In this document: positions 8,079-16,495 of the stretch, one piece after another | Layout of the letters: the number at the start of each line of letters is the position of its first letter | How positions within the stretch are numbered: position 1 is the stretch's first letter | Assembly (NCBI GenBank): GCA_011051655.1 | Contig: DRKS01000076.1 | Span: 1 to 57,814 of the forward strand | DNA length: 57,814 nt | Source of the DNA: Sedimenticola sp. | Lineage (GTDB): Bacteria > Pseudomonadota > Gammaproteobacteria > Chromatiales > Chromatiaceae | Direction: 5' to 3' | Program-made: the position numbers and the translations under genes | The notes under the pieces: generated by a model | What the model saw: only the letters and a program-made list of their open reading frames with translations | What the model was told of the DNA's origin: nothing | Databases searched by the model: none

Positions 8079-8993
8079 ATGGACCCTGTCCGGGTCGACG
8101 GCCGGGAGCTGATCCGGCTGCGCCAGGCGGGCGCCGCCCTGCCCTTGCGGGCCGTGAAGATTTCGGGACCCATGGCCGGGAACTATCTCTCCCGCTTCAA
8201 GGGCCGGGGCATGGAGTTCGACGAGGCCCGCCCCTACCAGCCGGGGGATGACGTGCGCAGCCTGGACTGGAAGGTCACCGCCCGCACCGGCAGGCCCTTC
8301 ACCAAGCTGTTCCGGGAGGAGCGGGAGCGCTCAGTGCTGCTGTGGGTGGACTACCGCGCCCCCATGCACTTCGCCACCCGCGGGGCCTTCAAGGCCGTGC
8401 TGGCGGCCCGGGCCGCCGCCCTGCTGGCCTGGAGCGCGGTTCACCACGGGGACCGCCTGGGTGGCCTGATCTTTTCCGAATCGGACCACCTGGAGCTGCG
8501 GCCACAGCGGGGAAAACGGGCCGTGCTGGATTTCATCCGGCGCCTCGGCGACGGCTTTCCCGGCCAGCCGGCCATGGCGGACGCCGGGGCCCGGCGCACC
8601 GCCGCCCGCCACGCCCTGGCCCGCCTGCGCCGGGTGGCCCGCCCCGGCGGCCTGCTGTTTCTGTTGAGCGATTTCCGCGCCCTGGACGAGACCGCCGAGG
8701 CCCACCTGATACACCTGGCGCGGCATAACGATCTGGTGCTGCTGTTCATTCACGACCGGCTGGAAAAGGAGCTGCCGCCTCCCGGCCGGTATCGCCTGAG
8801 TAACGGCCAGCGCACCATCAGCATCGACACCACCAGCCATGCCGCCCGGACCGCCCACGCCCGGCGCTTCCTGAATCACGAGGGACAACTCCGGGAGCTT
8901 TGCCAGCGCACCGGCATTCACATGCTGGCCTGCGCCACGGACCAGGACCCGCTGGCCGTCCTGCAGGACGGCCTGGGCAAGAGGCCCCTGTGA
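8079..8993 (+). CDS. DUF58 domain protein (MoxR-associated)
   Basis: DUF58 proteins are vWA-like partners of MoxR ATPases. The family core is visible as GRGMEFDEARPYQPGDDVRSLDWKV near residue 50, followed by TKLFREERERSVLLWVD, which resembles a degenerate metal-ion-dependent adhesion site. No transmembrane segment or signal peptide is apparent, so it is probably cytosolic. The start is unclear: I take the ATG at 8079, but a TTG at 8037 in frame would add 14 residues, and neither has a well-spaced ribosome-binding site. The stop overlaps the next gene by four bases (GTGA). Confidence 0.9.
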   Translation: MDPVRVDGRELIRLRQAGAALPLRAVKISGPMAGNYLSRFKGRGMEFDEARPYQPGDDVRSLDWKVTARTGRPFTKLFREERERSVLLWVDYRAPMHFATRGAFKAVLAARAAALLAWSAVHHGDRLGGLIFSESDHLELRPQRGKRAVLDFIRRLGDGFPGQPAMADAGARRTAARHALARLRRVARPGGLLFLLSDFRALDETAEAHLIHLARHNDLVLLFIHDRLEKELPPPGRYRLSNGQRTISIDTTSHAARTAHARRFLNHEGQLRELCQRTGIHMLACATDQDPLAVLQDGLGKRPL

Positions 8994-9496
8994 CCCCCCA
9001 GGCCCAGCCGCTGCCCCTGCGGGACATTCACCTGCCGGAGCCCGTCTCCTGGTGGCCGCCCGCGCCCGGCTGGTGGGGGTTGTTGGCCCTCATCCTGCTG
9101 CTGGCCGGCCTGCTCTTTCTTGGCCGCCGCCTCTACCGCCGCGGGCGGCTGCGCCGGGCCGCCCGCAAGGCCCTGGCCCGGCTGCAGGCCCAATACCGGG
9201 AGCACAAGGACAACCGCCGGCTGGCGGCGGACCTCTCCATACTGCTGCGCCGCATCGCCCTCAGCCAGTTTCCCCGTGAGGATGTGGCCGGCCTCACGGG
9301 CGCCGACTGGCTCGGCTTCCTGGATCAGGGCCTGGCGAAAACCCATCGGCAGGGGGGCTTTTCAAACGGCCCCGGCCGGGTGCTGGCACAGGCCCCCTAC
9401 CGGCCGGGGACCGCCGTCGACGCCGGCGCCCTGCTCGAACTCTGCGCGGCCTGGATCGAAGCCCTGCCCCCCCGCGCGGCAGGGGTGAAGCGATGA
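8990..9496 (+). CDS. DUF4381 membrane protein
   Basis: A 168-residue protein with one strong transmembrane segment near residues 25-45 (WWGLLALILLLAGLLFLG), then a basic cytoplasmic region rich in Arg. The N-terminus (LPLRDIHLPEPVSWWPPAPGWW) is the DUF4381 signature. It is almost always found between DUF58 and the vWA genes of MoxR-Bat operons. The start is the GTG at 8990, whose GTGA overlaps the DUF58 stop; the stop overlaps the next gene by ATGA. This tight coupling supports a stoichiometric complex. Molecular function is not known. Confidence 0.88.
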   Translation: MTPQAQPLPLRDIHLPEPVSWWPPAPGWWGLLALILLLAGLLFLGRRLYRRGRLRRAARKALARLQAQYREHKDNRRLAADLSILLRRIALSQFPREDVAGLTGADWLGFLDQGLAKTHRQGGFSNGPGRVLAQAPYRPGTAVDAGALLELCAAWIEALPPRAAGVKR

Positions 9497-10482
9497 TCAG
9501 CCTCCACTGGCCCTGGCTGCTCGCCGCCCTGCCGCTGCCCCTGCTGGTCCGGCTGCTGCTGCCACCGGTCCCCCCCCACCGGGAGGCCGCCCTGCTGGTG
9601 CCTTTCCTGGAGGACTTCGAATCCCGGGAGGACAGCCCGCGCAGGCGCCCCCGCCGCCGGATATCCCTGTGGCTGGCCGCCCTGGCCTGGGTCCTGCTGG
9701 TCATCGCCGCCGCCCGACCCCAATGGCTGGGGGAGCCCCTGGATCTGCCCATGAGCGGCCGCGACCTGATGCTGGCGGTGGATCTCTCCGGCAGCATGCA
9801 GGAGGAGGATTTTCAACTGGGAAACCAGTGGGTGGACCGCCTGACCGCCACCAAGCGGGTGGCCGGAAAGTTCATCAAGCGGCGGGAGGGAGACCGCATC
9901 GGCCTCATCCTGTTCGGCGAGCAGGCCTATCTGCAGGCGCCCCTGACCTTCGACCGGCAGACTGTCAACACCCTGCTGTACGAAGCGGCCATCGGCCTGG
10001 CCGGCAAGAAGACCGCCATCGGCGACGCCATCGGCCTGGGGGTCAAGCGGCTGCAAGACCGGCCGGTGGAGGACCGGGTGCTGATCCTGCTCACCGACGG
10101 CGCCAACACGGCGGGCAGGATAGGGCCCCTGCGCGCCGCCGAGCTGGCCGCCCGCAAGCAGGTCAGGATCTACACCATCGGCATCGGCGCCGACGAAATG
10201 CTGGTCCGCTCCTTCTTCGGCACCCGCCGGGTCAACCCCTCCAGGGATCTGGATGAAAAGACCCTCAAGGCCATTGCGGAAAAGACCGGCGGCCGCTATT
10301 TCCGGGCGCGGGACACCAACGAGCTCCGGCAAATCTACAAGATCCTGGATGAGCTGGAGCCGGTGGAACAGGAAAGGCAGCGCTTTCGCCCGGTGCGCGC
10401 CCTCTACCCCTGGCCGCTCGGGGGGGCGCTGATCATCGCCGGGGTCCTGGTTTACAGTTTACGGTTGACAGTTGACGGTTAA
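9493..10482 (+). CDS. vWA-domain membrane protein, BatA type
   Basis: A membrane-anchored von Willebrand A protein of 329 residues. Hydrophobic segments lie at about 5-25 and 58-75. The MIDAS motif DLSGS is at 97-101, with LLTDGANTAG completing the metal site. A last hydrophobic segment near the C-terminus (WPLGGALIIAGVLVYSL) should anchor it. The final residues SLRLTVDG are encoded by the left arm of a 30-bp perfect inverted repeat (10449-10478), so the natural C-terminus has probably been replaced or extended. It is coupled to the upstream gene by a four-base overlap. BatA proteins work with MoxR in envelope stress or aerotolerance; exact role unknown. Confidence 0.92.
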   Translation: MISLHWPWLLAALPLPLLVRLLLPPVPPHREAALLVPFLEDFESREDSPRRRPRRRISLWLAALAWVLLVIAAARPQWLGEPLDLPMSGRDLMLAVDLSGSMQEEDFQLGNQWVDRLTATKRVAGKFIKRREGDRIGLILFGEQAYLQAPLTFDRQTVNTLLYEAAIGLAGKKTAIGDAIGLGVKRLQDRPVEDRVLILLTDGANTAGRIGPLRAAELAARKQVRIYTIGIGADEMLVRSFFGTRRVNPSRDLDEKTLKAIAEKTGGRYFRARDTNELRQIYKILDELEPVEQERQRFRPVRALYPWPLGGALIIAGVLVYSLRLTVDG

Positions 10483-10605
10483 AGGCGGTGTATCGATGAA
10501 CAGTATCCTTATTTTCATCCGGCAGGCATTCGGGCGGCGGGGGCATGCAAAAGGCGTCAAAATCCAATCGAGGCGCCGTCAACTGTCAACCGTAAACTGT
10601 AAACC
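10449..10605. repeat. 30-bp perfect inverted repeat bracketing the batA-batB gap
   Basis: Positions 10449-10478 and 10576-10605 are perfect reverse complements (30 of 30), made of GTTTACGGTTGACAGTTGACGG-like short subrepeats, with a 97-bp spacer. A partial extra unit (GTAAACC) follows at 10606-10612. The left arm lies inside the end of batA and provides its stop region; the right arm ends ten bases before the batB ATG and leaves no ribosome-binding site. The spacer holds only a doubtful 36-codon frame. It could be a mobile repeat insertion or a hairpin that tunes batB expression. Confidence 0.88.
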
Positions 10606-10614
10606 GTAAACCGA

Positions 10615-12435
10615 ATGGATATTCATTTTCTGCGCCCCGCCTGGTTCCTGGCCCTTCCCCTCCTGGGGCTGTTGCTGTGGCTGCTGTGGCGGCGAACCAT
10701 CTCCAGCCGGGCCTGGGGGGCGGTATGCGACCCGGAGCTGTTGCCCCATCTGCTGGTGGGCGAACAGGGCGCCGTGCGCCGCTGGCCTGTCCTGGCCGTG
10801 GGAATGGCCGGCCTGCTCGCTATCCTGGCCCTGGCCGGCCCGGCCTGGGAGAAACGGGAGCAGCCGGTGTTCCGGGAACAGTCCGCCCTGGTGCTGGCCC
10901 TGGATCTGTCCCGCTCCATGGACGCGGCCGATATCAAGCCCAGCCGGCTGGCCCGCGCCCGGCACAAGATCATGGATATCCTGCAGCAGCGCCGGGAGGG
11001 CCAGACCGCGCTGATCGTGTACGCCGCCGCACCCTTCACCGTCACCCCCCTGACGGATGACCGGGCAACCATTGCCGCCCAGGTCAACAGCCTGAAAACC
11101 GGCCTGATGCCATCCCAGGGCAGCCGCCCCGACCTGGCCGTCGCCAAGGCGGCCCAGCTGCTGCAACAGGCCGGCCATGCAAGGGGCGACATCCTGCTGC
11201 TCACCGACGGCCTGGAGCCGGTGGCGGTGGCGGTGGAAAAGATCCTGGCCGCCAGGGACGGGCAAAACCACCGCATCAGCGTCCTGGCCATCGGCACCGA
11301 AGAGGGCGCGCCCATTCCTCTGGCGGGCGGTGGCTTCCTGAAAAACGCCACCGGAGAGATCGTGCTCCCCCGCCTGGAGCCCCGGGGGCTGCGCCGCCTG
11401 GCCCACAGCAGCGGGGGCCGTTTCCATGCCCTCAGCGCGGACGACAGCGACATCCAATATCTGCTGGCCCCGCTGAAGGGCCGGCGCAGCGCCGACATGG
11501 ACAAGGAGCGCGGACTCACCACGGATCAATGGCGGGAGGAAGGCCCCTGGCTCCTGTTGCTCGTCCTGCCCCTGGCCGCCCTGGCCTTCCGGCGGGGCTG
11601 CCTGGCCATCGCCCTGCTGTTTCTGTTGCCGCCGCCTCCCGCCGCCCAGGCGCTGGACTGGCAGGGGCTCTGGGCCCGCCCGGACCAGCGGGCCTCCCGC
11701 GCCCTGGAGCAGGGAGACGCCAGGGCGGCGGCGCAACTGTTCGAGAACAGGGAGTGGAAGGCCGCCGCCCTTTACCGGGCCGGCGAGTACCAGCAGGCCG
11801 CCGAGGCGCTGGAAGGCATCCAGTCACCCGACGCCCTTTACAACAAGGGCAATGCCCTGGCCCGGGCCGGACGCCTGCCGGAGGCCATACAGGCCTATGA
11901 CGCGGCCCTGGAAATGGCCCCCGATCACGCGGACGCCCGCTACAACCGGGACCTGGTGCGCCAGCAGATGCACCAACAGCAGCAATCCTCCGGCCAGGAG
12001 CAAAAAAAGTCCGGCCAGGAAGAGGACCGGCAGGACCGGCCGGGCCAGCAGGACAACCCCGGGGAACAGGACCGACAGCAAGAAGGAGAACAGACGGGCC
12101 AGTCCGGAGAACAAGGGGAAGAGTCCCGGCCCGGCCAGCAAGAGCACTCCCCCTCCCCCGGCGCAGATGAAGAGCAACAGGCCCATTCCCGGCAGGAACA
12201 GGAAGAAGAAGCCGCTGGGGCCGGACAGAAACCCGGGGACAGCGGCGATGAGCAACAGGAAGAGTCCCAGACGGCCTCCGCCGATGAGCTCCCCCAGCAG
12301 AACAGCAAAAGCGACCCGGTCACCGAGCAGTGGCTGCGGCGCATCCCGGATGACCCCGGCGGACTGTTGAGACGCAAGTTCCGCTACCAGTACCAGCAAC
12401 AACGCCAGCCCCCGCGCGAGGCGCAACAGTGGTAG
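10615..12435 (+). CDS. vWA-TPR fusion protein, BatB-BatC type
   Basis: A 606-residue fusion. N-terminal transmembrane helices (about 10-25 and 60-75) precede a vWA domain with MIDAS DLSRS at 97-101 and LLTDGLEPV. A central hydrophobic segment (WLLLLVLPLAALAF, near 310) is followed by TPR-like repeats (residues about 375-450, ALYNKGNALARAGRLPEAIQAYDAAL). The last 150 residues are low complexity, very rich in Gln, Glu, Gly and Ser. In Bacteroides, BatB and BatC are separate; here they are one chain, as in many proteobacteria. The ATG at 10615 has no ribosome-binding site, because an inverted-repeat arm occupies that position. Confidence 0.92.
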   Translation: MDIHFLRPAWFLALPLLGLLLWLLWRRTISSRAWGAVCDPELLPHLLVGEQGAVRRWPVLAVGMAGLLAILALAGPAWEKREQPVFREQSALVLALDLSRSMDAADIKPSRLARARHKIMDILQQRREGQTALIVYAAAPFTVTPLTDDRATIAAQVNSLKTGLMPSQGSRPDLAVAKAAQLLQQAGHARGDILLLTDGLEPVAVAVEKILAARDGQNHRISVLAIGTEEGAPIPLAGGGFLKNATGEIVLPRLEPRGLRRLAHSSGGRFHALSADDSDIQYLLAPLKGRRSADMDKERGLTTDQWREEGPWLLLLVLPLAALAFRRGCLAIALLFLLPPPPAAQALDWQGLWARPDQRASRALEQGDARAAAQLFENREWKAAALYRAGEYQQAAEALEGIQSPDALYNKGNALARAGRLPEAIQAYDAALEMAPDHADARYNRDLVRQQMHQQQQSSGQEQKKSGQEEDRQDRPGQQDNPGEQDRQQEGEQTGQSGEQGEESRPGQQEHSPSPGADEEQQAHSRQEQEEEAAGAGQKPGDSGDEQQEESQTASADELPQQNSKSDPVTEQWLRRIPDDPGGLLRRKFRYQYQQQRQPPREAQQW

Positions 12436-12440
12436 AAACC

Positions 12441-14183
12441 ATGACCAGAGCCTTTCCCTTTATCCTGATCCTGGCGGCCAGCCTGCTGCTGCCGCCGCCC
12501 GCCCATGCGGCCGGCGCAACCATCGAGGCGCGGGTCTCCCGCAACCCGGTCACCATGGATGAAACCTTCAGGCTGACATTCGAGGCCGAGGGCGACCTGG
12601 ATGGCGATCCGGACTTCAGCCCCCTGGAAAAGGACTTCGACATCCTGCAACGCAGCCAGAGCCAGAACATCCAGATGATCAACGGCCGATACAGCCGCAC
12701 CACCAGATGGACCCTCTCCCTCATGGCCAAAGCCCCGGGCAAACTGGAGATCCCCCCCATCTCCTTCGGCGGTGACCGGAGCAACGGCATATCCATCCAG
12801 GTGTGGGAATCGGCCAGGCCACAGGCCGCCGACACCGGCCGGGATCTCTTCCTGGAGGTCTCGGTGGAGCCCGAGACCGCCTACGTGGGGCAGCAGCTCA
12901 TCTACCGGGTGCGCCTTTACCGGGCGGTGAACATCACCGATCCCAGCCTGACGCCGCCCAAGTTCAACGACCCGGACGCCCTGGTGGAGCAATTGGGAGA
13001 GGAGCAGGCCTTCGAGGCCCGGCGGCACGGCCGAAACTACCTGGTGAGCCAGATCGACTATGCGGTCTTTCCCCAGACCAGCGGCACCCTGACCCTGGAG
13101 CCCATGGTGTTCCAGGCCCGCATCCTGCGCCAGGCCCACGGCGGGGGGCGGTTCGGCTCGCCTTTCGACATGCTCGAACGGGCCGGGCCGGTAAAGCGCA
13201 TCCGCTCCAGGCCCCTGAGCATCGAGGTCCTGCCGATTCCCAAGGACGCCCCCAGGCCCTGGCTGCCCGCCTCCAGCCTGCAACTGAGCGCCGGTTGGCC
13301 CGAGAGCCAGCCCCGGTTCCGGGTGGGTGAACCCGTCACCCGCACCCTGATCCTGGTGGCGGACGGCCTCATGTCGGCCCAACTGCCCCGGATTGCCCCC
13401 GCCATCCCGGCGGGCTTCAAGCAATACCCGGATCAGCCGCTGCTGGAGGACCGGGAAGACAATGGCACCATCACCGGCATCCGCCAGGAAAAGATCGCCC
13501 TGGTCCCCACCGAACCCGGCCTGCACACCTTGCCGGCGGTGGAGATCGCCTGGTGGAACACGGCCACGAACCGGCGGGAAGTGGCGCGGGTGCCGGAGCA
13601 GCGGATACAGGTGCTCCCCGCGGCTGGATCCGCCCCCGAACCCCCGCCGGAACCATCCCCCGCGAAGAGAGAAACCAAAGGCCTTGAGAGGCCACCAACC
13701 CCGGCGGGGACCGGCATGCCCACCCGGGCGGAGGCCGGAGAGGGATTCTTCCGCTGGCTGTCCCTGTTCCTGGCGCTGGGCTGGGTGGCCACCGCATTGG
13801 CCTGGTGGCGGCTGGGAGGCCGCCGGAAACCGGGGCGGACCACAGCCGGAAACACCGCCCCGGCGGAAAAAGGCCGGAAGCAATGCCTGGCCGAGCTCAA
13901 ACGGGCCTGCATCGCCAACGATGCAGAGGCGGCCCGTTCCGCCCTGGCGGCCTGGGGCGCGACCCAATGGCCCGCCGCTCCCCCCCGTGGATTGACGGAT
14001 ATGGCCGCCCGCCTCGATGGCGAGGCGGCGCGCCAGGCAAGCATCCTGGAGCAGGCCCTTTACGGCCGGGATGGCGGCGGCTGGGAGGGGGCGGCCCTGT
14101 GGGAGGCCATCCGGCACATACAGCCGCCACGGACCCCAAGGGAAAGCACCGGTGATGCCCTTGCACCGCTGTATCCCTCATAA
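12441..14183 (+). CDS. BatD family protein
   Basis: A BatD/DUF with Ig-like repeats: 580 residues starting with a clear signal peptide (FPFILILAASLLLPPPAHAAG). The ectodomain begins with the family pattern ATIEARVSRNPVTMDETFRL. A C-terminal transmembrane segment (GEGFFRWLSLFLALGWVATALAWW) leaves a short cytoplasmic tail of about 120 residues. BatD is thought to be the periplasmic part of the Bat complex. I start at the ATG at 12441, just before the signal peptide; a GTG at 12429 overlaps the preceding stop and would add four residues. It is the last gene of the operon. Confidence 0.9.
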   Translation: MTRAFPFILILAASLLLPPPAHAAGATIEARVSRNPVTMDETFRLTFEAEGDLDGDPDFSPLEKDFDILQRSQSQNIQMINGRYSRTTRWTLSLMAKAPGKLEIPPISFGGDRSNGISIQVWESARPQAADTGRDLFLEVSVEPETAYVGQQLIYRVRLYRAVNITDPSLTPPKFNDPDALVEQLGEEQAFEARRHGRNYLVSQIDYAVFPQTSGTLTLEPMVFQARILRQAHGGGRFGSPFDMLERAGPVKRIRSRPLSIEVLPIPKDAPRPWLPASSLQLSAGWPESQPRFRVGEPVTRTLILVADGLMSAQLPRIAPAIPAGFKQYPDQPLLEDREDNGTITGIRQEKIALVPTEPGLHTLPAVEIAWWNTATNRREVARVPEQRIQVLPAAGSAPEPPPEPSPAKRETKGLERPPTPAGTGMPTRAEAGEGFFRWLSLFLALGWVATALAWWRLGGRRKPGRTTAGNTAPAEKGRKQCLAELKRACIANDAEAARSALAAWGATQWPAAPPRGLTDMAARLDGEAARQASILEQALYGRDGGGWEGAALWEAIRHIQPPRTPRESTGDALAPLYPS

Positions 14184-14331
14184 GGCTCAATTTTCATCTG
14201 CGGGTGCCGCTATTGCTGATAACCGATGCCCCCGCCAAGACGGGGACCATAAAAAAACGGCTTTCACCCGACAGATGTAAAATCAAAATGATCCAGACCC
14301 AATCCCATACACCAGATGCGCGGGGTACTGT

Positions 14332-16095
14332 ATGAACATGCCGGCCTCCGACCTGAATGCTGACAAGAAGCCGGCCACGGCGGTCTCCAGGAGGCTGGCC
14401 CTGGTGGCGGACGATGACCTGTCCAACCGTCTTGTCCTCGGGGCCCTGCTGAAAAAGATGGGCTATTCCGTCGTCGAGGCGGAAAACGGGGCCCAGGCCA
14501 TTGACCGGTTTCTCGAAGCGCGGCCGGACATCATCTTCATGGATATCATGATGCCGGTGATGGACGGCTTCGATGCGACCGCGCACATCAAGGATCTCTG
14601 CGGCGACAAATTCGTGCCGGTCATCTTTCTCACGGCCATGACGGATGAAAAGGCCCTGGCCCATTGCATCGAGGTCGGCGGCGACGACTTTCTCACCAAG
14701 CCCTTCAGCCATACCCTGCTGAAATCGAAAATCCACGCCATAGAGCGCATGCGCGATTTGCATCGCGAGGTCAGCATGCTCCTGGAGCACCGGCAGCGGG
14801 AGGAGGAGATTGCGGAGAAGGTCTTCAGCGGCGCGGTAATGGCCGGCAACGTGGCCCTGGAAAACCTCGACAGCCTGATGCGGCCCGCCGCCCTGTTCAG
14901 CGGCGATGTCCTGTTGACGGCCTATGCGCCCAGCGGTGATCTTCACGTCCTGCTTGGCGACTTCACCGGCCACGGGCTGTCCGCCGCGCTGGGCGCGCTG
15001 CCCGTCTCCGAGCTCTTTCGCACCATGACCGCCAAGGGCTTTTCCGTCGATCAGATCCTGAACGAGATCAACCGCAAGCTCTTTAACCTGCTGCCCACCG
15101 GCATATTCATGGCCGCCCAGTTTGTCCGGGTGAATCACCTCATGGACGCCGCCACCGTCTGCTGCTGCGGCATGCCGGACATCCTGATTACCGACGAGGC
15201 GGGCACGGCAATCAAGGCCACCGTGACGTCGGCGGGGCTCCCGCTGGGCATTGTTCCGGACATCAATTATCTCGATACCGTGGAGAATCTCCCCCTTGAT
15301 CCCGGCGACCGGCTGCTGCTCGCCAGCGACGGCGTAACCGAGGCCCGCAGCCGGGATGGGGAGCTGTTCGGCCAAGGCCGCCTGAAACAGGCAATCCTGG
15401 AGCGGGAAGGCGGCAGATCCATCGTGGAAAGCATCACCCGTGCCCTCGATTGCTTCTGCGGGGACGCCCCCCAGGACGACGACATCAGCCTGGTGGAGGT
15501 CCCCTTCCTGCCAGGCGTGCTCCGGCCATTCGAGCTGGAGTCCCCCGCCAGGGCGAAGGCGCACCCGGCCAAACCCTCCGCCCCGGCGGTCAACCACGAT
15601 ATGCTGAGGTTCGCCGTTACGCTGGAGGGCCCCCGTTTGTTGCGGGTGGACCCGGTGCCGCTTCTGATAAATCAAATCCAGGACCTCGAGGGCCTGAAAG
15701 AGCACCGCCGCGCATTGTTCACCATCCTGAGCGAGCTGTATGTCAATGCGCTGGACCATGGGGTGCTGCTTCTGGACTCCAGCCTCAAGGCCCGGCCGGG
15801 AGGGTTCACGGAATATTTCACCGAACGGGAAAAGCGGCTTCAAAACCTGACCAGCGGCTATGTGAAAATCGCCATTCAAAGCCGCCTGTTCCCGAACGGC
15901 GGGGACATCACCATTCGGGTGCATGACAGCGGCCCCGGCTTCGATTTCAAATCCCTGGATATGAATGGAAATGCCACCGACATCCTGACCCCCAGCGGGC
16001 GTGGCCTCGTGCTGGTCAGGGAACTGTGTGAATCCCTCAGTTTCGAGGAGCCCGGCAACAGGGCGACGGCGGTGTATTCCTGGACGGATGATTAG
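14332..16095 (+). CDS. Response regulator: REC - PP2C phosphatase - HATPase
   Basis: A 587-residue three-domain regulator. The receiver domain (about 22-140) has the phosphorylation site D71 (FMDIMMPVMDG) and the acidic pocket DDD 27-29. Then comes a SpoIIE/RsbU-type PP2C phosphatase (about 170-390) with LLGDFTGHGLSAAL and LLASDGVTEAR. The C-terminal domain is an RsbW-like serine kinase (ELYVNALDHGVLLL, HDSGPGFDF, GRGLVLVREL). The same architecture occurs in Pseudomonas HsbR, which controls the anti-sigma-factor antagonist HsbA in partner switching; HsbR identity is an inference. No antagonist (STAS) gene lies beside it. It stands alone after the bat operon, separated by 148 bp with no clear terminator. 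Confidence 0.92.
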   Translation: MNMPASDLNADKKPATAVSRRLALVADDDLSNRLVLGALLKKMGYSVVEAENGAQAIDRFLEARPDIIFMDIMMPVMDGFDATAHIKDLCGDKFVPVIFLTAMTDEKALAHCIEVGGDDFLTKPFSHTLLKSKIHAIERMRDLHREVSMLLEHRQREEEIAEKVFSGAVMAGNVALENLDSLMRPAALFSGDVLLTAYAPSGDLHVLLGDFTGHGLSAALGALPVSELFRTMTAKGFSVDQILNEINRKLFNLLPTGIFMAAQFVRVNHLMDAATVCCCGMPDILITDEAGTAIKATVTSAGLPLGIVPDINYLDTVENLPLDPGDRLLLASDGVTEARSRDGELFGQGRLKQAILEREGGRSIVESITRALDCFCGDAPQDDDISLVEVPFLPGVLRPFELESPARAKAHPAKPSAPAVNHDMLRFAVTLEGPRLLRVDPVPLLINQIQDLEGLKEHRRALFTILSELYVNALDHGVLLLDSSLKARPGGFTEYFTEREKRLQNLTSGYVKIAIQSRLFPNGGDITIRVHDSGPGFDFKSLDMNGNATDILTPSGRGLVLVRELCESLSFEEPGNRATAVYSWTDD

Positions 16096-16154
16096 CGCCC
16101 CAATGGCCTTGGCTGCTAGAATCTCCGGCGCATAGAGGCCGCCGGAGAGATTTC

Positions 16155-16454
16155 ATGTACTACGCCATTATCGGGACCGACCAGGAAGACAGCCTGGATG
16201 CGCGCATGCAGGCGCGCCCGGATCACCTCCGGCGCCTGGAGGCGCTGAAGAATGAAGGCCGGCTGCTCCTTGCGGGCCCCTTTCCGGCAATCGACAGCGA
16301 AGATCCCGGCCCGGCCGGATTTTCCGGCAGCCTGATCGTGGCTGAGTTTCCCGACCAGGAGGCCGCGAAGGCCTGGGCGGACGAGGACCCCTATACACTC
16401 ACCGGTGTCTACGCCAGCGTCCGCATAACCCCCTTCAAGAAAGTGCTGCCCTGA
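16155..16454 (+). CDS. yciI: YciI family protein
   Basis: A 99-residue YciI/YCII fold protein with the ferredoxin-like fold. The conserved histidine (PDHLRRLE) and the DPY motif (EDPYTLTGVY) match the proposed His/Asp active site. Its reaction is not established. GGAGAG is five bases before the ATG. It is followed after 41 bp by a PPIase gene on the same strand and is probably cotranscribed with it. In E. coli the gene belongs to the yciABC-tonB-yciI region. Confidence 0.92.
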   Translation: MYYAIIGTDQEDSLDARMQARPDHLRRLEALKNEGRLLLAGPFPAIDSEDPGPAGFSGSLIVAEFPDQEAAKAWADEDPYTLTGVYASVRITPFKKVLP

Positions 16455-16495
16455 CCCGCCCTTCCACCTCCCGGAATATTTTGAGGAAATAACCC

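Noticed and set aside
10497-10607. 36-codon frame in the batA-batB spacer
   Set aside because: Short, no ribosome-binding site, and partly made of the repeat arm.
12384-14117. Minus-strand open frame of 577 codons opposite BatD
   Set aside because: Shadow; Gly/Gln-rich with no domain, while BatD shows a signal peptide and family motifs.
14230-14245. CCCCG...CGGGG hairpin after batD as terminator
   Set aside because: Stem of only five pairs and no following T-run.
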